Below are positions 59,211-64,000 of a stretch of DNA of 64,000 nt, in pieces. The notes below the pieces were generated by a model that saw only the letters and a program-made list of their open reading frames with translations, did no database searches and was not told where the DNA came from. The stretch covers positions 38,240,631 through 38,304,630 of the forward strand of contig CM023539.1 of assembly GCA_013350335.1 (NCBI GenBank), in the 5' to 3' direction. The position numbers were made by a program, and so were the translations under genes. Origin of the DNA: Chimonanthus salicifolius. Its lineage: Eukaryota > Streptophyta > Magnoliopsida > Laurales > Calycanthaceae. The first letter of the stretch is position 1. Each line of letters begins with the position of its first letter.

Positions 59211-61886
59211 TTATGGACTCATTGGGCATGTATTATTTTGAAGGAGATAGGACATATCAAATTGTGAGGAAAGGGATGTTCCAGCTTTCACAATAAAACC
59301 AGCTTCTTAAGGCAGTAGATATATGTTTGGAGATACTATCTATTATAAATTGGTTCATTGTGAAGCAGATGGCTAAATTTTTACAAGTCTATATTTGCAT
59401 ATTTTTTTACTTTGTAATCACTATAATCTCACAAATTGAATTTAACTCGAGCTCGACTCATTCAGAGATATACTTATTTTTGGATTAATTTTAATTCTTA
59501 TAGACAGATAGAACTTTTTATCCTTCAAAATTATAATTAAATTGTTTTTTTCTAAGTTGAACTTTTTCACACTTCTTATTTAAGAGAAGATTTCTATCAA
59601 AATAATTCATTCTCATTATATAGTACGAGTCCTGTAAAAATTTAGCTTTAGGTTCACAACGAACTGGTTCACTCATTCTCATTATCTAATGAGTCTTATT
59701 ATACGGTCGGTTCACAATGGACAACTCCTCTCTGTCTTGGATACAAATCTTTGCGGACTTCGCTTTGCCTGTATTTACCTTTGCTGTCCCAACCTTGGCA
59801 GCGTAGTGTGATGATAAAGTGAACAGTGGATAGTAAATTTATAGGTAAAGAACTGCAGTAAATAGGTGAAATTTTAGGTCAGGTCCAATCAGCCTCAACC
59901 ACAATTCTATTTAATTGGGTCCAGCCATATATGGAGATCGAAGTTTACTGCTTAACCTCCATGATTTTAACCTTATAGCCTATAATTCTATAGCATGAAT
60001 TATTGAAAATAAACAAATGGAATATGGTCTTGTATTGATGTCCTCACCATAAGATCATGTAACTGCTTGCAAATGTAGGCTTTATCTTTCATCAGCTAAG
60101 CTCTTCCTAAATCCTCTCCTAAGGCTGTTAATGGGTTGGGCTAGAGCTAGACACCCTTGGAGAGTGTGACGGTCCATAAGTAGATGGGCCAAGGTGATGA
60201 TGTAGGCATCGGATGCGATAAACCAGATGACGTCCCGATCGAGTCTCAATTCTTCAAGATCGAGAAATTAACCATTCAGAACCATGATCGAACTGATGGA
60301 GGAAAAGAGGGCCCCATTTTAAGGGCCACATCAGCAGCCACGTCAAATTAATTTATTAGAAGATTCTCCGATTTAGACTGTACTTAACTTCGAAGACAGT
60401 TCTCCGCGTTTAGACCGTACTTAAACCCGGAAACGTAATTTTGGGTTTCTTCACCAAAATCTGTGATTCGGCTTAAAACCCAGAGTCTAAAATCCAACTT
60501 GCAACTTGGACTGCAACAGGTTAGCTGACCAGATAATAGAATTGGACCTTGAAAAGTTATGGTTGGGCCAAGCTGTTTGTTAAAAAAATGATTGTATTCA
60601 TTGGTCATTACCATCATTTGCATAAATGTGTTGTTTCTATATTGTAATTGTTTAATTTAATTACTTGATCAAGTCATGGGACACACTCGTGCGTTTATCC
60701 ATTAATAAAAGTTTTGGATGTTGAACATCTCAAAGTTTCGCGAATCGTCGGTAAATACATGATCCAAGAATCTGGATTGGCCCATGAAAGGTGAGACACC
60801 ATAGAAGAAAAGTGGCATTGAACAAGGAAATAGCCCTTCTCACAACCTCAAGTCATGTCATGGTAAAGGGACTGAATCAGGGGTGGTGATCTGATGGGCG
60901 ATAGACGTTATAAGTTATAATAACCCATTGATTGGGATTGCTTAATGGATTAAATAAGGTTGGAAGTCTCATACATTTTCATACATTCTTCTGCAAGAAT
61001 TCTTGAATGAAGTCCTATCGATCCATCCTCAGCCCCATCCAAACTCTTTTATGCAAATCTAGAGAGAGTCCTTGGACATACAATTTGATCTTTCTCTTCC
61101 CAAGTTCCTAACACTGCTTCCAACATGATGGATTGTGGCCCATCCGGCATGTCAGAGAAACTCCAGTGTTAATGCTTAGACTGTGATCTTACAAACTGTG
61201 ACTCTTTTTTCCTCTTAATTTGCCGCATTAACACATCCTTTTTTGGGAAAATCTCAATGTGCCCTTTTTTTCTAAGATAGCTTTTAGCTTTTTATTTATT
61301 AAGCTTGTCTTGGACAACATTATCATTCTTTAGATTGGTGAACAAGATTCAGCATTAAAAAATTGCACCATGATGGGACCCTGCAGATTGCAATTTCAGC
61401 TAAACACCTGAATACATGCACCAATTCTGAATTGCCTGTAATGCAAAAGAACCAACAGTGATCCTTCTCATGTACATCAAAATCTGATGGCAATATGGGT
61501 GTTATTTGATGTTTCAACTTTTCAATTTCAGAGAGAGAAGAAAAAAAAAAATACTGTGTTACAATTGTTTGACAAGTAATGAATCACCTCCCAAGACACA
61601 GGGCAATACTTATTATATGAACATGTAAACTCATCCATGCCTCCCTTATAAGATGCTTTGTTGCCAAATACCTGAGAGACTCATCCACAGATATCCTTAA
61701 CCCCTTTTCTCTTCTCTTTTGCTACAAATCCATCAAGGGAACATCACACAGCTTCAAGAGAAGTGGACAAAGGATCAATGGGCATGAGAGCTCAAATGCT
61801 GCTACATGTTAGTGGAGATGTGAATGAAATACACAGTTGCACAAACAGCTGATTTCTTTTTCAGACATGGCATTTGTTTGTAATGT
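59211..61886. other. intergenic sequence, 3' flank of the sigma factor gene
   Basis: No gene or element recognised. The part just below 61887 is the presumed 3' untranslated region of the minus-strand sigma factor. Confidence 0.4.
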
Positions 61887-62165
61887 TTACACTATATATG
61901 CTTTAAGGGAATCAGTCATGCTCATATTTCGGAGCTTGGAGAGTGCAGTGCAACGTATCTGTCTTACTCTTTCCCTTGAAAGCTTTACAAGTCTCCCTAT
62001 CTCATCACAAGATCTTGCAGTTTCACCATTTAGACCAAAGTGTAATCTCAGAACATGTTCCTCCCTCTCATCCAATGTCTTGAGTAGTCTATCTATGTCT
62101 TGCTTCATCTGTTGTCTTTTCACCATTACTTCAGGAACTATTTCCTCCATCCCTGAGATGACTTC
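61887..62165 (-). CDS. plastid sigma-70-type factor, last exon (region 4)
   Basis: Sigma factors guide the plastid-encoded RNA polymerase to promoters; region 4 binds the -35 element through a helix-turn-helix. This exon encodes MKQDIDRLLKTLDEREEHVL, RLHFGLNGE, the turn region DEIGRLVKLSRERVRQIRCT and ends LRNMSMTDSLKAYIV with TAA at 61889-61887. The match to sigma-70 region 4.2 (EIG-x(5)-LSRERVRQI) is clear. The probable splice acceptor is the CAG at 62168-62166, giving GAAGTCATC as first coding bases. Regions 2 and 3 would lie on exons at higher coordinates; none was found up to 64000, so the intron is long or the rest is missing. Of the plant paralogues SIG3/SIGC seems closest by recollection, but this is uncertain and no symbol is given. 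Confidence 0.82.
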   Translation of the reverse strand, partial: EVISGMEEIVPEVMVKRQQMKQDIDRLLKTLDEREEHVLRLHFGLNGETARSCDEIGRLVKLSRERVRQIRCTALSKLRNMSMTDSLKAYIV

Positions 62166-64000
62166 CTGCAGCATACCGATGAACAGGATCATCTACTATG
62201 ATGTTACTTGGGCATGTTATTCTATACGGGTATGGATCAAAAGGCCTTTTTTAAGAAAATGAATCTGAGTACATAATATAAAATTTTGATGGTCATTTGT
62301 AATCTTCATATTTGAGATTCACACCTTACATCTTAGGAATCCATCTCTCTTTTCTCATAGAGATGGACTTGTGGCCATTGTCTAAGGGGCATTATGGTAA
62401 GGTGGCCCCTTTGGGACCGAGTCCAGTTTTTCACTTTCTCTAGATTAGATCCTGAACTGTGTTGGGCTAGGTACCAGAGAGGAAACCTATCTATTCCAAT
62501 TAAACATTTTTGTTAGAAAATGGCTAGCATATAGTTAGAATCTTCTTATAAATGGAATGACGCCTCTAACAACAGAAACATGAGAACAAGGGTTGCAAGC
62601 TATCTTGAATGGACACCTCAAAGTAAGCAACTTTTCCATGTTGAACACTTAATTTTTCTGTATAAATCCATGTCCTTTCTGTGTCTCTGTTATGTTTATT
62701 CTGTGTCTAGGCATCATAGATTGCAACCACGGTGTCACCTCTAAGCCCACTTTGGACTCAAGTCAGGCTCAGTCATTGGTCTGCACACTGATGCTGATTC
62801 TATGTTTATCCTGACAACTAAATGGGTGAGGCTGGTCATGTTTCTTTAAAGGCTAAATAAATGTCTATCAAGCATAACATGACTGACACAATCTGCAGTC
62901 TTTGAATAATATACCAAAATAATGGGGTTGGTCTAACTCTCAGGCCTAAGCTAGATGTAGGACTATATTTGGCCCAATGATTTAATGTCCTTGCACTTAC
63001 ATAAGCTTTAGTCCAGATAGACATATTTTACAAGCATAATTATGAATATGGTAATTTCAGATCAGCTCAAAATTGGAGCTGTCAATGGGCTGACTAACAC
63101 CAAGGAAGCTATAATTTTGAATTGGCTGCCCCAGGAGAACAGAACAATGGCTTTGAAATTTAAGCCCAACTGGCTGGTTTTAACAGCTTACTCAAAATCA
63201 CCTTATTCTGGATTGATTTTAGCAGGCTGCAAACCCAACCACCAAAATGAACTTCTGCAAAGATCAGAAATTACACTATATGATTCAAGACACAGTATTA
63301 GTACCTGAATACTTGTGTTGCACAAGATGTTATCATCGTCATTCAAGCCTCATCAATCTGTTAGAGGTCAGCTTTGTGCACTCTTATTGTCACTCTTGAA
63401 ATGAAACTCTTTGATAGATCCATGAATGCTTTTGATAGCTGAACTACCAGTGGGTATTGTTGCGGAGGGAACATATTTCCTTACCAAAGGAGAAACCTAA
63501 TGGATTCGGGATAACCATCATTTCTCAAATTAAAGGGGATCTGTCCAATTCAAGAGACTGGTTATCATGTGGTAATGGATGTTTACAATGTACAGCTATC
63601 AATATTCCATTGGGTCCCATGTTGCATGGACACTTTAATGTAGGTAATATTTCCATGTCGGACACTTCATTTGTATGTCTAAGATCATGTCCATGCTGTT
63701 TTTGGGCAACATAGATTGGGTCTCTTTCTCAAAATGGATGTTTGTGTTTCTCCCTAGAGCTTTTTCTTTCTCCAGTGGGAAGAGAGATATAGTGGACAAG
63801 TACGGGTTGCATGAGTGTAGTAGAGGTGCCAGATGTCCATACATTTTTTCAATATTTTTTTGCAATATCATTTTATTCTGAGGCTCATGTGGGAACAAAA
63901 AGCAATAAAGGCCAGCCCATCCATCTTCAATCTAGGTCTTGGGGCCATTGTGTAGGAGTAGAGGAGACTCAGAGGTGATTCTGCAATGCAAAATGTTGCT
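62166..64000 (-). other. presumed sigma-factor intron, no exon found
   Basis: Read as intronic relative to the last sigma exon. No sigma region 2 or 3 motif was seen in any frame. A short block at 62975-63010 resembles the end of the SINE-like sequence at 59165-59215. Confidence 0.4.

Overview
This is nuclear DNA of a flowering plant, probably not a grass. It is AT-rich, its genes are split by GT-AG introns, it carries a nuclear gene for a plastid ribosomal protein and the last exon of a plastid sigma factor, and it is crowded with plant-type retrotransposons and MITEs. No species can be assigned. Four gene loci are visible: the first six coding exons of a villin (minus, 16703 to 13907); a decayed DEAH-box splicing helicase of the PRP22/DEAH5 type (plus, 37744-41695); a complete seven-exon gene for plastid ribosomal protein L1 (plus, 47570-55875); and the last exon of a sigma-70-type factor (minus, 62165 to 61887). 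They are not an operon or pathway. L1 and the sigma factor both serve plastid gene expression, but nothing shows that they are co-regulated.

Left third (1-16.7 kb): two long LTRs of one family face each other tail to tail and form an inverted repeat with arms of about 1.35 kb. A 567-bp tandem repeat (6.5-8.0 kb), a 5'-truncated LINE, a small TRIM and an AT-rich degenerate repeat follow. At 11724-13361 lies a composite miniature retrotransposon with four LTRs, three internal domains and two foreign LTR ends, all inside one perfect 5-bp target-site duplication. The villin follows, with a LINE relic in its second intron; no villin exons appear downstream of exon 6.

Middle (16.7-37.7 kb): a solo LTR (18677-19070); a Ty3/gypsy element (19774-23590) with both LTRs but only gag and protease remnants, and a SINE in its left LTR; a foldback element (24890-26034) with 295-bp inverted arms, palindromic motifs, two tandem arrays and an 8-bp duplication; an AT/ATAC microsatellite; a TRIM-family solo LTR (30415-30622); a 3.35-kb solo LTR (32872-36219); and a Stowaway MITE whose right end was split by another MITE.

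Right (37.7-64 kb): the helicase pseudogene is interrupted by a 1,034-bp solo LTR with a perfect duplication and carries frameshifts, stops and domain losses. The intact L1 gene has a 5.8-kb third intron holding a TRIM, a SINE, a tandem duplication and a MITE. Long intergenic DNA with MITE relics leads to the sigma-factor exon.

The most unusual structures are the composite TRIM array, the foldback element with nested palindromes and the datable nested insertions. Exon borders and target-site duplications were read by eye from the bases; family names rest on recalled family features, since no search could be run.
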